In this document: positions 42,520-50,888 of the stretch, one piece after another | How the letters are laid out: each line of letters opens with the position of its first letter | Position numbering within the stretch: the first letter of the stretch is position 1 | Translations under genes and position numbers: made by a program | Notes under the pieces: generated by a model | Told to the model about the DNA's origin: nothing | Databases searched by the model: none | What the model saw: only the letters and a program-made list of their open reading frames with translations | Assembly: GCA_013822345.1 (NCBI GenBank) | Contig: PNKH01000037.1 | Coordinates: 1-62,552 of the forward strand | Length of the DNA: 62,552 nucleotides | DNA from: Isosphaera sp. | GTDB lineage: Bacteria; Planctomycetota; Planctomycetia; Gemmatales; Gemmataceae | Direction of reading: 5' to 3'

Positions 42520-44580
42520 ATGCGCCGCCTCGCCGTCCTCGCGCTACTCGCCACCTGGTCCCCCGCGGCCGCCGCCGACTACGACGTGGTCGTGTACGGC
42601 GGGACCGCGTCCGGGGCGGCGGCCGCCGTCCAGGCCGCCCGGATGGGGAAGACCGTCGTGCTGGTCGAACCCGGCCGGCACGTCGGCGGGCTCACCTCCG
42701 GCGGGCTCGGGTGGACCGACAGCGGGAACAAGGCGGTGATCGGCGGCATCTCGCGCGAGTTCTACCAGCGGGTGAAGAGGCACTACGACGACCCGAAGGC
42801 GTGGGTGCACGAGAAGCGCGACGAGTACAAGTTCTACCGCAAGGACGAGGACGCGATGTGGACGTTCGAGCCGAAGGTGGCCGAGCGGATCCTCCGCGAG
42901 CTGCTGGCCGAGGCGAAGGTGCCGGTGGTGTTCGGCGAGCGGCTCGACCGCGCCCCGGGCAAGGGGGTCAAGCTCGACGGCAAGCGGATCGTGTCGCTGA
43001 CCACAGAGAGCGGGAGGGCGTTTAGTGGCAAAATGTTCATCGACGCGACTTACGAGGGCGACCTGATGGCCGCCGCCGGGGTGAGCTACGCTGTCGGCCG
43101 GGAGCCGAACAAGCAGTACGGCGAGACGCTGAACGGCGTCGCCCGGAAGTGGAACACCCACCTCCACCGGTTCACCGCGAAGGTCGACCCGTACGTCAAG
43201 CCGGGCGACCCGAAGAGCGGGCTGCTGTTCGGAATCGACCCCAACCCGCTCCCGGCCGACGGCGAGGCGGACAATCGACTCCAGGCGTACTGCTTCCGGA
43301 TGTGCATGACCGACGTGGAGGCGAACCGCGTTCCGTTCGAGAAGCCGGCCGACTACGACGAGCGGTGGTACGAACTCTTGTTCCGGAACTTCGAGGCCGG
43401 CGACCTGCGGATCCCGATGAAGCCGGACCGGATGCCGAACGGGAAGACGGACACGAACAACAACTGCGCGGTGAGCACCGACTTCATCGGGCAGAACTAT
43501 CGGTATCCGGCGGCGAGCTACGCCGAGCGGGAGAAGATCGTCGCCGCCCACTTGTCGTACCAGAAGGGGCTGATGTGGTCATTGCTGAACCACCCGCGGG
43601 TGCCGGAGAAGGTGCGCGGGCAGATGGCGAAGTGGGGCCTGGCGAAGGACGAGTTCACCGACACCGGGCACTGGCCGCACCAGCTCTACATCCGCGAGGC
43701 CCGGCGGCTGGTCGGCGACTACGTCCACACGGAGCTGGACTGCCGGCGGAAGCGGGAGACGCCGAAGTCGGTCGGGATGGGGTCGTACAACATGGACTCG
43801 CACAACTGCGCCCGGTACGTGACGCCGGAGGGGACGGTGCAGAACGAGGGCGACGTGCAGGAGGGGACGGGCGGGCCGTACCGGATCAGTTACGGGTCGA
43901 TCGTACCGAAGGCCGGGGAGTGCCCGAACCTGCTGGTGCCGGTGTGCGTGAGTAGCTCGCACATCGCCTACGGGTCGATCCGGATGGAGCCGGTGTTCAT
44001 GGTCCTCGGGCAGAGTGCCGCGACCGCCGCCGCGGTCGCCATCGACGACAAGGTCGACGTGCAGGCGGTGGACTACGAGAAGCTGCGGAAGCGGCTGGTG
44101 GCGGACAAGCAGGTGGTGGAGTACGCCGGGGCGGTGAAGGAGGGCGGGATCGACCCGAAGAAGCTGCCGGGCGTGGTGGTGGACGACGCGGACGCGGAGC
44201 TGAAGGGGTTCGCGTCGGCGAGCGGCAGCGTCGCCCCGTTCGTCGGGAGCGGCTACCGGCACGACGGGAACGCGGACCGGGGGAAGCAGACGGCGACGTT
44301 CACCCCGGACCTGCCGGCGGCGGGGTGGTACGAGGTGCGGCTGGCGTACACGGCGAACCCGAACCGGGCGTCGAACGTGGTGGTGACGGTGACGCACGCC
44401 GACGGGAGGACGGGGGTGAAGGTGGACCAGCGGAGGAAGCCGGGGGCGGACGGGCTATGGGCGTCGCTCGGGACGTTCCGGTTCGAGAAGGAAAAGCTTG
44501 GGTCGGTGACGGTGTCGAACGCGGACGCCGACGGGTACGTGGTGGTGGACGCGGTGCAGTGGCTGCCGGCGAAGGAGTAG
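42520..44580 (+). CDS. Secreted FAD-dependent oxidoreductase with golvesin/Xly-like domain
   Basis: A 686-aa product. Signal peptide (RRLAVLALLATWSPAAAA), then the FAD-binding Rossmann motif YDVVVYGGTASGAAAAVQAA (residues about 20-39) with HVGGLTSGGLGWTD, and a family C-terminal FAD block (SSHIAYGSIRMEPVFMVLGQ). The last 115 residues (YRHDGNADRGKQ, AGWYEVRLAYTANPNRASNV, YVVVDAVQWLP) match the golvesin/xanthan-lyase beta domain, thought to bind carbohydrate. Suggested role: extracytoplasmic carbohydrate oxidation. ATG 42520. Confidence 0.88.
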   Translation: MRRLAVLALLATWSPAAAADYDVVVYGGTASGAAAAVQAARMGKTVVLVEPGRHVGGLTSGGLGWTDSGNKAVIGGISREFYQRVKRHYDDPKAWVHEKRDEYKFYRKDEDAMWTFEPKVAERILRELLAEAKVPVVFGERLDRAPGKGVKLDGKRIVSLTTESGRAFSGKMFIDATYEGDLMAAAGVSYAVGREPNKQYGETLNGVARKWNTHLHRFTAKVDPYVKPGDPKSGLLFGIDPNPLPADGEADNRLQAYCFRMCMTDVEANRVPFEKPADYDERWYELLFRNFEAGDLRIPMKPDRMPNGKTDTNNNCAVSTDFIGQNYRYPAASYAEREKIVAAHLSYQKGLMWSLLNHPRVPEKVRGQMAKWGLAKDEFTDTGHWPHQLYIREARRLVGDYVHTELDCRRKRETPKSVGMGSYNMDSHNCARYVTPEGTVQNEGDVQEGTGGPYRISYGSIVPKAGECPNLLVPVCVSSSHIAYGSIRMEPVFMVLGQSAATAAAVAIDDKVDVQAVDYEKLRKRLVADKQVVEYAGAVKEGGIDPKKLPGVVVDDADAELKGFASASGSVAPFVGSGYRHDGNADRGKQTATFTPDLPAAGWYEVRLAYTANPNRASNVVVTVTHADGRTGVKVDQRRKPGADGLWASLGTFRFEKEKLGSVTVSNADADGYVVVDAVQWLPAKE

Positions 44581-44606
44581 CGGTTCCGGCGCCTCCCGGC
44601 CGCGGT

Positions 44607-44612
44607 TACAAT
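44607..44612 (+). promoter_or_regulatory. Possible promoter of tRNA(CAT)
   Basis: TACAAT lies 10 bases before the tRNA, with a partial -35 (TTCCGG) 17 bases upstream. The spacing is right; the -35 match is poor. Confidence 0.45.
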
Positions 44613-44621
44613 GCCGGGGCC

Positions 44622-44693
44622 GGGCCCGAAGCTCAACGGTCGAGCAGGGTGCTCATAACACCTTGGAAGTGGGTTCGACTCCCACCGGGCCCA
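44622..44693 (+). tRNA. tRNA with CAT anticodon (Met elongator or Ile2)
   Basis: Acceptor GGGCCCG/CGGGCCC, D stem GCTC/GAGC with a short 7-base loop, anticodon stem GGGTG/CACCT with loop CTCATAA (anticodon CAT), and T stem GTGGG/CCCAC with loop TTCGACT. Discriminator A; CCA is not encoded. An initiator is unlikely because the three G-C pairs above the anticodon loop are absent. Elongator Met and lysidine-modified Ile2 cannot be separated by eye. Confidence 0.92.
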
Positions 44694-44811
44694 CTGGACC
44701 GAACCCGTAACGGTCGAGAAGCTAAAGTTACCCCCGGACGGTCCGAGGCGACGGCCGAGAACACCTGAGACTGCGGCCGGTGGCTGGTCGGTTTCCTCAC
44801 CGGGCTCGTTC

Positions 44812-45420
44812 GTGGGCGAGCGAACGGACGACGACTGGCTCGCGCTCATGGCGGCCCGCGACGGGGCCGCGGTGGCCGAGTTGCGCGACCGGCTCTGCCG
44901 CGGGTTGGTGAAGGTGCTGGCCGGGCGGACCGACCCGTCCGCCGCCGAGGATTTCGCCCAGGAGGCCACCCTCCGGGTGCTCGACCGACTGGCCGACTTC
45001 CGCGGAGAAAGCCGGTTCCTCACGTGGGCCCTGGCGGTCGCCACCCGGGTCGCGTTCTCGGAGCTGCGGAAGGCCCGGTACCGGGACGTGTCGTTGGACG
45101 CGCTGACCGCGTCCGGCGCGACTGTGCCGGAACCGGCCGCCGGGTCGGACGACGTGGCCGCGAGGCTCGACCGAACAGCGGCGATCGACACCCTCCGCCG
45201 GCTGATCGACACCACCCTGACGGACCGGCAGCGGGCGGTGATCCGCGCGGAACTCGACGGCGTCCCGCAGGCGGTCATCGCCGACCGGCTGGGGACGAGC
45301 CGGAACGCCCTCTACAAGCTCGGGCACGACGCCCGGATGAAGCTGAAGCACGGGCTGGAGGCGGCGGGAATTTCGGCGGACGAGGTAAGGGCGATGCGGG
45401 CCGGGGCGTCGAACGGGTAG
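44812..45420 (+). CDS. ECF RNA polymerase sigma factor
   Basis: A 202-aa sigma-70-like factor. Region 2 lies at about 40-85 (DPSAAEDFAQEATLRVLDRL, then FRGESRFLTWALAVATRVAF) and region 4 at about 128-185 (LTDRQRAVIRAELDGVPQAV, then the DNA-binding helix LGTSRNALYKLGHDARMKLK). It directs polymerase to a small set of promoters. The start is GTG 44812. A gene for a zinc-finger anti-sigma-like protein starts 20 bases after its stop, which suggests a regulatory pair. Confidence 0.92.
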   Translation: MGERTDDDWLALMAARDGAAVAELRDRLCRGLVKVLAGRTDPSAAEDFAQEATLRVLDRLADFRGESRFLTWALAVATRVAFSELRKARYRDVSLDALTASGATVPEPAAGSDDVAARLDRTAAIDTLRRLIDTTLTDRQRAVIRAELDGVPQAVIADRLGTSRNALYKLGHDARMKLKHGLEAAGISADEVRAMRAGASNG

Positions 45421-45440
45421 GCTTCGAGGGGGAGTGCCGG

Positions 45441-45683
45441 ATGGACCGCGCGCGGCTGACCGACGACCACCTCCGCGACCTGGCCGGCGTCCTGCTCCAG
45501 ACCCGGCCGGACGAGCTGACGTGCGACGAGTGGCTCGACCGGGTCGGCGGGTACGCCGAGGCGGTCGCGGCCGGCCGGCCGGTGCCGCCCGGGTCGGAGC
45601 TGGTCGAACACCACCTGGACATCTGCCCGGAGTGCCGCGAGGAGTTCGACGCCCTCGTCGCGGCCCTCCGGGCCGGCGGCTGA
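45441..45683 (+). CDS. Small zinc-finger (ZAS-like) anti-sigma protein
   Basis: An 80-aa product beginning DRARLTDDHLRDLAGVLLQT. The motif HHLDICPECREEFDALVAAL contains H-x3-C-x2-C, the zinc-binding core of ZAS anti-sigma factors. There is no membrane helix, so it would be cytoplasmic. GGGGGAG lies upstream of ATG 45441. It probably holds the ECF factor encoded just upstream. Redox-sensitive ZAS proteins are known, and the next genes are peroxiredoxin and NDH-2, but a redox role is only inferred. Confidence 0.8.
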   Translation: MDRARLTDDHLRDLAGVLLQTRPDELTCDEWLDRVGGYAEAVAAGRPVPPGSELVEHHLDICPECREEFDALVAALRAGG

Positions 45684-45690
45684 CGTCCGG

Positions 45691-46245
45691 TCACTTCCCG
45701 CCGACCGCCTTCAGCGCGTCGGCCGCCGACACCCGCCCGCCGTGCGTCGTGCTCACCTTCGCGAACGTCACCTTCCGGTCCTTGCCGACCACGAAGGTGG
45801 ACGGGTACGCCGTCTCGTTCTTCGCGTCCCACCGCAGCCCGTAGGCCTTGGTGAACGCGTAGTCCGGGTCGAGCAGGACGGTGAAGTGCTCGGGGTAGTC
45901 CTTCCCCTTCACGAACTCGGCGGCCTTGTCCTTGAGCATGTCCGACGGCCCGGGGTAGACGAACACCACCTTCGCCCCGGCGGCCTTGAACCCGTCCGCC
46001 TTCGCCCGGAACCCGGCGAACTGGGTCGAGCAGATCGGGCACTGGTATCCCGGGTTCCCGCGCAGTACCACCAGCACCACCGGGCCGTCCTTCGCCAGGT
46101 CGGACAGCTTCGCCGTCTTGCCGCCGAGCACCGGCAGGTCGAAGTCCTTCGCCTCGTCGCCGACCTTCGGGCCGGGGTCGGCGGCGGCCGCGCACCCGGC
46201 GGCGCCCAGGACGCCGGCGACGGCGAGCGCGATCGAACGGAACAT
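45691..46245 (-). CDS. AhpC/TSA-type peroxiredoxin, probable lipoprotein
   Basis: A 184-aa thioredoxin-fold protein. Signal FRSIALAVAGVLGAAGC has a lipobox Cys at about 18. The mature part begins GPKVGDEAKDFDLPVLGGKT. The active site GYQCPICSTQF is CPxC, with two cysteines, more like a TlpA/AhpC-TSA redox protein than a classical PxxxTxxC peroxiredoxin. It may reduce peroxides or disulfides at the membrane. ATG 46245. It is convergent with the anti-sigma gene with a 7-base gap, and follows NDH-2 on the same strand. Confidence 0.86.
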   Translation of the reverse strand: MFRSIALAVAGVLGAAGCAAAADPGPKVGDEAKDFDLPVLGGKTAKLSDLAKDGPVVLVVLRGNPGYQCPICSTQFAGFRAKADGFKAAGAKVVFVYPGPSDMLKDKAAEFVKGKDYPEHFTVLLDPDYAFTKAYGLRWDAKNETAYPSTFVVGKDRKVTFAKVSTTHGGRVSAADALKAVGGK

Positions 46246-46302
46246 GGTCGTCTCCTGCGAGGGGGAACGCCGGCGGGACCGCTCCCGCCGTCAACGGGGC
46301 GA

Positions 46303-47616
46303 TCACACCGGGGCCGGCGACTCGTGCACGCAGGCGGCCGGTTCGGGGGCGAGGTCGATCTTCGCGGCGTCCGGGCGGAACAGCAGGCCGACCGTCCAGT
46401 CGGCCATGATCCGCAGCCGCCGCTCCCACCGCGGCATCTGCAGCAGGTAGTACGTCCGCCACACCCACCACGCGGCGAACCCCCACACCTTCAGCCCCAT
46501 CAGGTTCGCGATCCCGCGGCGGTGCCCCAGGGCGGCCATCGTCCCGCGGGTCTTGTACACGAACGGCCGCGGCTCCTTCCCGGCCAGCACCGCGGCGAGG
46601 TTGTCGGCCAGGTGCTTCCCCTCCCGGAGGGCGTGCTGGGCGAGCGTCGGGTACGGGTTCCCGTCCGCGTCCGGGACGGCGGCGCAGTCCCCGACCGCCC
46701 ACACCCCGTCGTGCCCCGGCACCCGCATGCAGGCGTCGGTGACGACCCGCCCGGCCTTGTCCTTCGGCAGGTCGAGGGCCGCGATCACGGGGTTCGGGGC
46801 CAGCCCGGCGGCCAGCACCACGGTCGCCGCCTCGACCTCCGTCCCGTCGGTCAGCCGGACCCCGCCCGGGGTGATCTCCGCGGCCCCGACCCCGGTGCGG
46901 AGGTCCACGCCGCGCCGGCGGAACGTCTTCTCGGTGTACGCGGCCAGCCCGTCGGCCATCTCCGGCAGGAGCCGCTGGCCGCTCTGCAGTTGCACCAGCC
47001 GCAGCTCGTCCCGGCGGAGCCGCGGGTACGACCGGAGCAGGTGCCCGGTGAACTCGGTCAGCTCGCCGACCAGCTCGGTCCCGACCAGCCCGCCGCCGAT
47101 CACGACGAACGTGAGCTGCGCCCACCGGCGGGCGGGGTCGGTCTCGGCGTCGGCCCGCTCGAACGCCTCGATCACCCGGTTCCGCACCCGGACCGCGTCG
47201 TGGACCGTCTTGAAGGTGAGGGCGTGCTCGCTGCCGGGGGTGCGGGCGGTGTTGGTCACCGCCCCGAGGGCGAGGACGAGGTGGTCGTACGGGAGGGTGT
47301 ACATGTCCCCGGCCCGGGACTCGGCGTACACCTCCCGGCGCTCGAAGTCGACCCGCTCGACGGTCGCGTTCACGAAGTCGGTGCAGCACAGGAGCGGGCG
47401 GATCGGGTTGACCGCGTGCCGGAACTCGATCACCCCGCTGGCGGCCTCGAACAGCAGCGGGGTCATGACGAAGTAGTTGTCCCGGCTGACCAGGGTGACC
47501 TCCGCCGTCCGCCCCTTCACCGCCGGCCCGAGCCGGCGGGACGCGTACACCCCGCCGAACCCGCCGCCCAGGATCAGCACCCGCTTCAGCCCCTTGCCCG
47601 GTGACCCGCGCTCCAT
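46303..47616 (-). CDS. Type II NADH dehydrogenase (NDH-2)
   Basis: A 437-aa flavoprotein that passes electrons from NADH to quinone without pumping protons. FAD motif VLILGGGFGGVYAS at 13-26, quinone-region-like DNYFVMTPLLFEAASGVIE, a second nucleotide motif LTFVVIGGGLVGTELVGELT, and a C-terminal amphipathic membrane-association helix (WWVWRTYYLLQMPRWERRL). ATG 47616 has GAGGAGGGG upstream, a strong ribosome binding site. It may be cotranscribed with the peroxiredoxin gene 57 bases downstream. Confidence 0.92.
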   Translation of the reverse strand: MERGSPGKGLKRVLILGGGFGGVYASRRLGPAVKGRTAEVTLVSRDNYFVMTPLLFEAASGVIEFRHAVNPIRPLLCCTDFVNATVERVDFERREVYAESRAGDMYTLPYDHLVLALGAVTNTARTPGSEHALTFKTVHDAVRVRNRVIEAFERADAETDPARRWAQLTFVVIGGGLVGTELVGELTEFTGHLLRSYPRLRRDELRLVQLQSGQRLLPEMADGLAAYTEKTFRRRGVDLRTGVGAAEITPGGVRLTDGTEVEAATVVLAAGLAPNPVIAALDLPKDKAGRVVTDACMRVPGHDGVWAVGDCAAVPDADGNPYPTLAQHALREGKHLADNLAAVLAGKEPRPFVYKTRGTMAALGHRRGIANLMGLKVWGFAAWWVWRTYYLLQMPRWERRLRIMADWTVGLLFRPDAAKIDLAPEPAACVHESPAPV

Positions 47617-47685
47617 CTCGCCCCTCCTCGTGAACGCCCCGCGGCGGTGCCGCACGGCCGGTTGACGCGGCGGGGCGGCCGGGCC

Positions 47686-48438
47686 TTACCTCGTCCGGGT
47701 CATCCGGACCTCGTACTCGCGGTCCACGTACCCCCACTCCGGGTTGACGGCCGGGTCACGGAGCTTCGCCAGCAGGGCGTCGAACGCCGGCTCGTGGGCC
47801 CGCTCGAACTCGAAGTAGGTGAGGAAGTCGTGGTCCGGGGTCTCGACGGCGTACCGGGTGTGGTAGAGCTTGCGGTAGACGCGGTCGGCGTACCCGGCCC
47901 CGATGGCGGTGTGCCCCGGGTGCCCGGCCCGCTCCCGGAAGTGGGCCGCCCGTTCGTCCTGCGGCAGCGCCCACCACGCCGCCGACTTGCGGACCGGGAT
48001 GAGCACGGCGACGGTGTCCGGTCCCGCCGGCGGCGGGGGCCGTGACCCGGCCAGCGCCTCGCGGTCCGCCCGGCTCGTGTAGTCGTGGTGCCGCACCACC
48101 CCGCGGAACAGCGGGGCCGGGTCGCCGGCCGGCCAGGCGGCGTTCACCTCCACCCGCACCAGGGTCGCCCCAGGTTCGACCGCCACTCCCGGGGTGCCGC
48201 GGACCGGCGCCACCCGATCGACCCGGTACTCCCAGGTGGTGTGCGGCCGCCCGGCGAGCCGCTCCCCGACGGCCGCCCCGTGCCGGCCGTCGAACACGTA
48301 CATCCACATCCAGGCGGAGTCGGGGACGGCGGCGGGGGTCATCGGGCGGGCCTCCGGGTCGGCCGGGGCGACCGGCGGCGGGGTCCGCGACCCGCACCCG
48401 ACGACCGCCACGCAACCCAACAGCATGATCGAGCGCAT
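47686..48438 (-). CDS. Chlorite-dismutase-like lipoprotein
   Basis: A 250-aa product. The lipoprotein signal RSIMLLGCVAVVGC has a lipobox Cys at 15. The mature C-terminal half reads AWWALPQDERAAHFRER, HTAIGAGYADRVYRKLYHTR, DHDFLTYFEFERAHEPAFDA and PEWGYVDREYEVRMTR, matching the second half of the Cld/HemQ ferredoxin-like fold. His in KLYHTR is a candidate proximal haem ligand. Exported lipoprotein Cld members are unusual; function is unknown and could be haem binding rather than chlorite breakdown. ATG 48438 is preceded by GGAGGGGG. Confidence 0.68.
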   Translation of the reverse strand: MRSIMLLGCVAVVGCGSRTPPPVAPADPEARPMTPAAVPDSAWMWMYVFDGRHGAAVGERLAGRPHTTWEYRVDRVAPVRGTPGVAVEPGATLVRVEVNAAWPAGDPAPLFRGVVRHHDYTSRADREALAGSRPPPPAGPDTVAVLIPVRKSAAWWALPQDERAAHFRERAGHPGHTAIGAGYADRVYRKLYHTRYAVETPDHDFLTYFEFERAHEPAFDALLAKLRDPAVNPEWGYVDREYEVRMTRTR

Positions 48439-48478
48439 CGCCCCCTCCGAGGCCGCGAGTTTCGAGGGCGTCTGGAAG

Positions 48479-48538
48479 GTAGCAGGCACACTCCGTGTGC
48501 CGCCCGCTGGCTGGCGGCACACGGAGTGTGCCTGCTAC
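48479..48538. repeat. Palindrome with perfect 26-bp arms
   Basis: 48479-48504 and 48513-48538 (GTAGCAGGCACACTCCGTGT and so on) pair exactly around an 8-nt loop. It lies between the DedA/ATP-grasp gene and the Cld-like lipoprotein gene, both on the minus strand. Each arm holds a smaller hairpin. Confidence 0.92.
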
Positions 48539-48552
48539 TCTCGGACGCCCTG

Positions 48553-50151
48553 TCAGTCCGACAGGGCGCTCACCCGCCGGTCGCGGTAGTGCCGCCGGAC
48601 GAGCCGCAGCAGCTCGACCACCCCGACCGGGCGGTGCCCGCGGGCGCGGTTCATCGCCCCGATCCGGAACGCCAGCGCCCACTGCCGGAACAGCGTCCGG
48701 TACGCCCGCCACAGCGGCCACGACGGGTCGTACAGGTTGGTCGACTCGGACGTCGCCCCGTTCAGCTCGATCACCGAGAACCCGCAGCCGGCCCGGAACT
48801 CGTCCGGGTCGGCGTACCGCACGTCGAACCGGCCGAAGAAGAACCCGTCGAACGGGCGGACGGTCTCGTCGATCGCGGCTTCGAGGTCCGGCGTGAGCAG
48901 GTGCCCGCCGTCGCGGAACAGCGTCCCCTGGCAGTGGTTCCCGGCGGTCGCCAGCGGGAACCGCTCGCCGGCGGGGAGCACGATGTCGCCCGTCGCCGCG
49001 TGCCGGGCCAGGAACACGCCCTCCTGCATCCGGTACCGGGGGTGGGCGCGGACCAGTTCGGCGAGCGTGGACCGGCCGTCGCCGACGACGACCGGGAAGA
49101 CCTTGTCGGTGATCGAGAACACCCGGCCGCGGGCCTCGCCCGGCAGCCGGTAGTAGAAGACGCCGGCCTCGAACGGCCCGGGGTGGTACGGCTGCACGAC
49201 CACCGCGCCCGGGTTCTCCGCCAGGTACTTCTCCACGTCCGCCCGGTCGTGGGCCTTCCGCACCCCGGCCCCGCGCTCCCCGGCGTCCGGCTTCAGGATC
49301 ACCGGGAACGACCCGATCGCCCCGAGGGCGAGTCGGACCCGCACGGAGTGCGGGCCGGACGGGACGAGCACGGTCGGCAGGACCCGCCGCGGGTCGAGGC
49401 GGGCGAGGATGTCGGCCTTCGACTCGCCGACCACCCCGCCGGCCGGGATGCCGGGGTTCGCCGCGGTCCAGACGGTGAAGCTGCGGTACCGGGCGGCGAG
49501 CCAGGCCCACCACGGGACGACCGGCAGGTAGAACACCCACGCCGGCCAGAACTCCCACCGCCACGCCCGCGACAGTCCGGCCCGCCGGCGGCACCGCCCG
49601 GTCCGGCAGAACAGCTGCGGGGTGACCTTCACGGCGAGGAACCCGGCCGCGGCGACCGCCGGGATCGCCCACGCCCCGGCGCCGAGGGCGCGGGTCAGCG
49701 GGCCGGTGACCGCGTCGCCGAAGAGCGCGACGGACAGCACCACCAGCGGCACCCACATCAGGGCCGCGACCACCGCCCACAGGAGGAACCGGCCGGCGGG
49801 CACCCCGGTCAGCCCGGCCGCGAAGAACACCGCCACCCGGGTGCCGGGCAGGAACCGCGAGAGGACCGCGGTCGCCGGCCCGTGGCGGTCGAGCCACCGC
49901 CGGATCTCGTCGCGCCGATGTTCCGGCACCGCCCGCGCCAGCCGGCCGCCGAGGCCGGTCCGCGCGCCCCACCGGCCGAGCGCGAAGACGCCGAAGTCGC
50001 CGGCCAGGATTCCGACCAGGCAGCCGGCCAGCGCGACCCACGGGTCGACCCCGCCGGCCCCGACCAGCACCCCGGCCGCCACGCACGCCAGGTCCTCGGA
50101 CGCGAGCGTCGCCGCCGCCAGCCCGGCCGCCGTCAGCGCCTCGGGTGTCAC
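48553..50151 (-). CDS. DedA/VTT membrane domain fused to an ATP-grasp domain
   Basis: A 532-aa fusion. Residues 1-165 are a DedA-family (VTT) membrane domain with the motif FLPGTRVAVFFAAGLTGVPA, associated with lipid scrambling. A helical linker (about 166-250) leads to an ATP-grasp domain: SFPVILKPDAGERGAGVRKA (nucleotide-binding Lys and Gly loop), AVVVQPYHPG, and the metal-binding end FSVIELNGATSEST (Glu, Asn). ATP-grasp enzymes ligate carboxylates to amines or thiols. The pairing suggests ligation of a membrane-linked substrate, but this is a guess. ATG 50151 overlaps the upstream NRDE gene by four bases. Confidence 0.85.
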   Translation of the reverse strand: MTPEALTAAGLAAATLASEDLACVAAGVLVGAGGVDPWVALAGCLVGILAGDFGVFALGRWGARTGLGGRLARAVPEHRRDEIRRWLDRHGPATAVLSRFLPGTRVAVFFAAGLTGVPAGRFLLWAVVAALMWVPLVVLSVALFGDAVTGPLTRALGAGAWAIPAVAAAGFLAVKVTPQLFCRTGRCRRRAGLSRAWRWEFWPAWVFYLPVVPWWAWLAARYRSFTVWTAANPGIPAGGVVGESKADILARLDPRRVLPTVLVPSGPHSVRVRLALGAIGSFPVILKPDAGERGAGVRKAHDRADVEKYLAENPGAVVVQPYHPGPFEAGVFYYRLPGEARGRVFSITDKVFPVVVGDGRSTLAELVRAHPRYRMQEGVFLARHAATGDIVLPAGERFPLATAGNHCQGTLFRDGGHLLTPDLEAAIDETVRPFDGFFFGRFDVRYADPDEFRAGCGFSVIELNGATSESTNLYDPSWPLWRAYRTLFRQWALAFRIGAMNRARGHRPVGVVELLRLVRRHYRDRRVSALSD

Positions 50152-50888
50152 GGCCGCACCTCCGCGGCGAGCGGCAGTTCACACACCGTGTCGGCGGCCG
50201 GCGCGTCCGGGGCGTCGGCGTGGTAGGCGAACCGGACGCCGGCAGGGCCGACTTCGACCACCGCGTGGCTGACCGTCCGGGCCGTCGCGCGGGACATGTT
50301 CACGCTCACCTCCGGGCGGTCCGGCCAGCGGTGCCGGTGGAACGCGTCCTGGGCGGCCGGCCAACCCGCCGGCGGACCGGCGGTGAGCGCCCGGAACAGT
50401 CCGGTCCGCGGCCCGGTCACGAGGTGGTCGCCCAGCCCGGAGGACGTGAACACCGCGGGCGCCCCGCCGAGCAGCCGCGAATCGATCTCCGCCGTTCGGC
50501 CGTCCCAGACCAGGCTCGCGATCACCTCACGCCCGACCGCGACCAGCCGGAACGGGGCGAACGCCTCCAGTTCGAGTTCCTGCTCCGCCGCGGACACGGC
50601 GTCCCCCGGCGACCCGGTGGCGAGCAGTGCGGGGATGATCGTCCCGCGGCTGACCGTCCCGACTCGGGACGCACCCGGCGGGTTCCCGTTCAACACGGCG
50701 AGCACCAGCCCGGCGTCGGTGGCCGCCAGCCAGGTGCCGCCGGACGCCGGGTCGGTCGGGTACACGGCCGCCCGGGCGCCCGCCCGGACGACGGCCGGCG
50801 GCGCGGCCGCGGGGCGGGTGCGGGCCTCGTCCCGGTTGAACGCCACCCGCACCCCGCCGGCGGCCGGGACGGCGGTCAGCGTGCACAC
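50148..50888 (-). CDS. NRDE/TANGO2-family protein
   Basis: A 246-aa member of the NRDE (DUF833/TANGO2) family: it begins VCTLTAV, with Cys2 in the N-terminal nucleophile position, and contains the defining VAFNRDEARTRPAAAPP block plus PTDPASGGTWLAATDAGLVL. GTG 50888 is fixed by the family's Met-Cys start. The family may act in haem or lipid handling; the biochemical role is unsettled. It overlaps the DinB gene upstream by 13 bases and the DedA fusion gene downstream by four, so these form one operon. Confidence 0.88.
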   Translation of the reverse strand: MCTLTAVPAAGGVRVAFNRDEARTRPAAAPPAVVRAGARAAVYPTDPASGGTWLAATDAGLVLAVLNGNPPGASRVGTVSRGTIIPALLATGSPGDAVSAAEQELELEAFAPFRLVAVGREVIASLVWDGRTAEIDSRLLGGAPAVFTSSGLGDHLVTGPRTGLFRALTAGPPAGWPAAQDAFHRHRWPDRPEVSVNMSRATARTVSHAVVEVGPAGVRFAYHADAPDAPAADTVCELPLAAEVRP

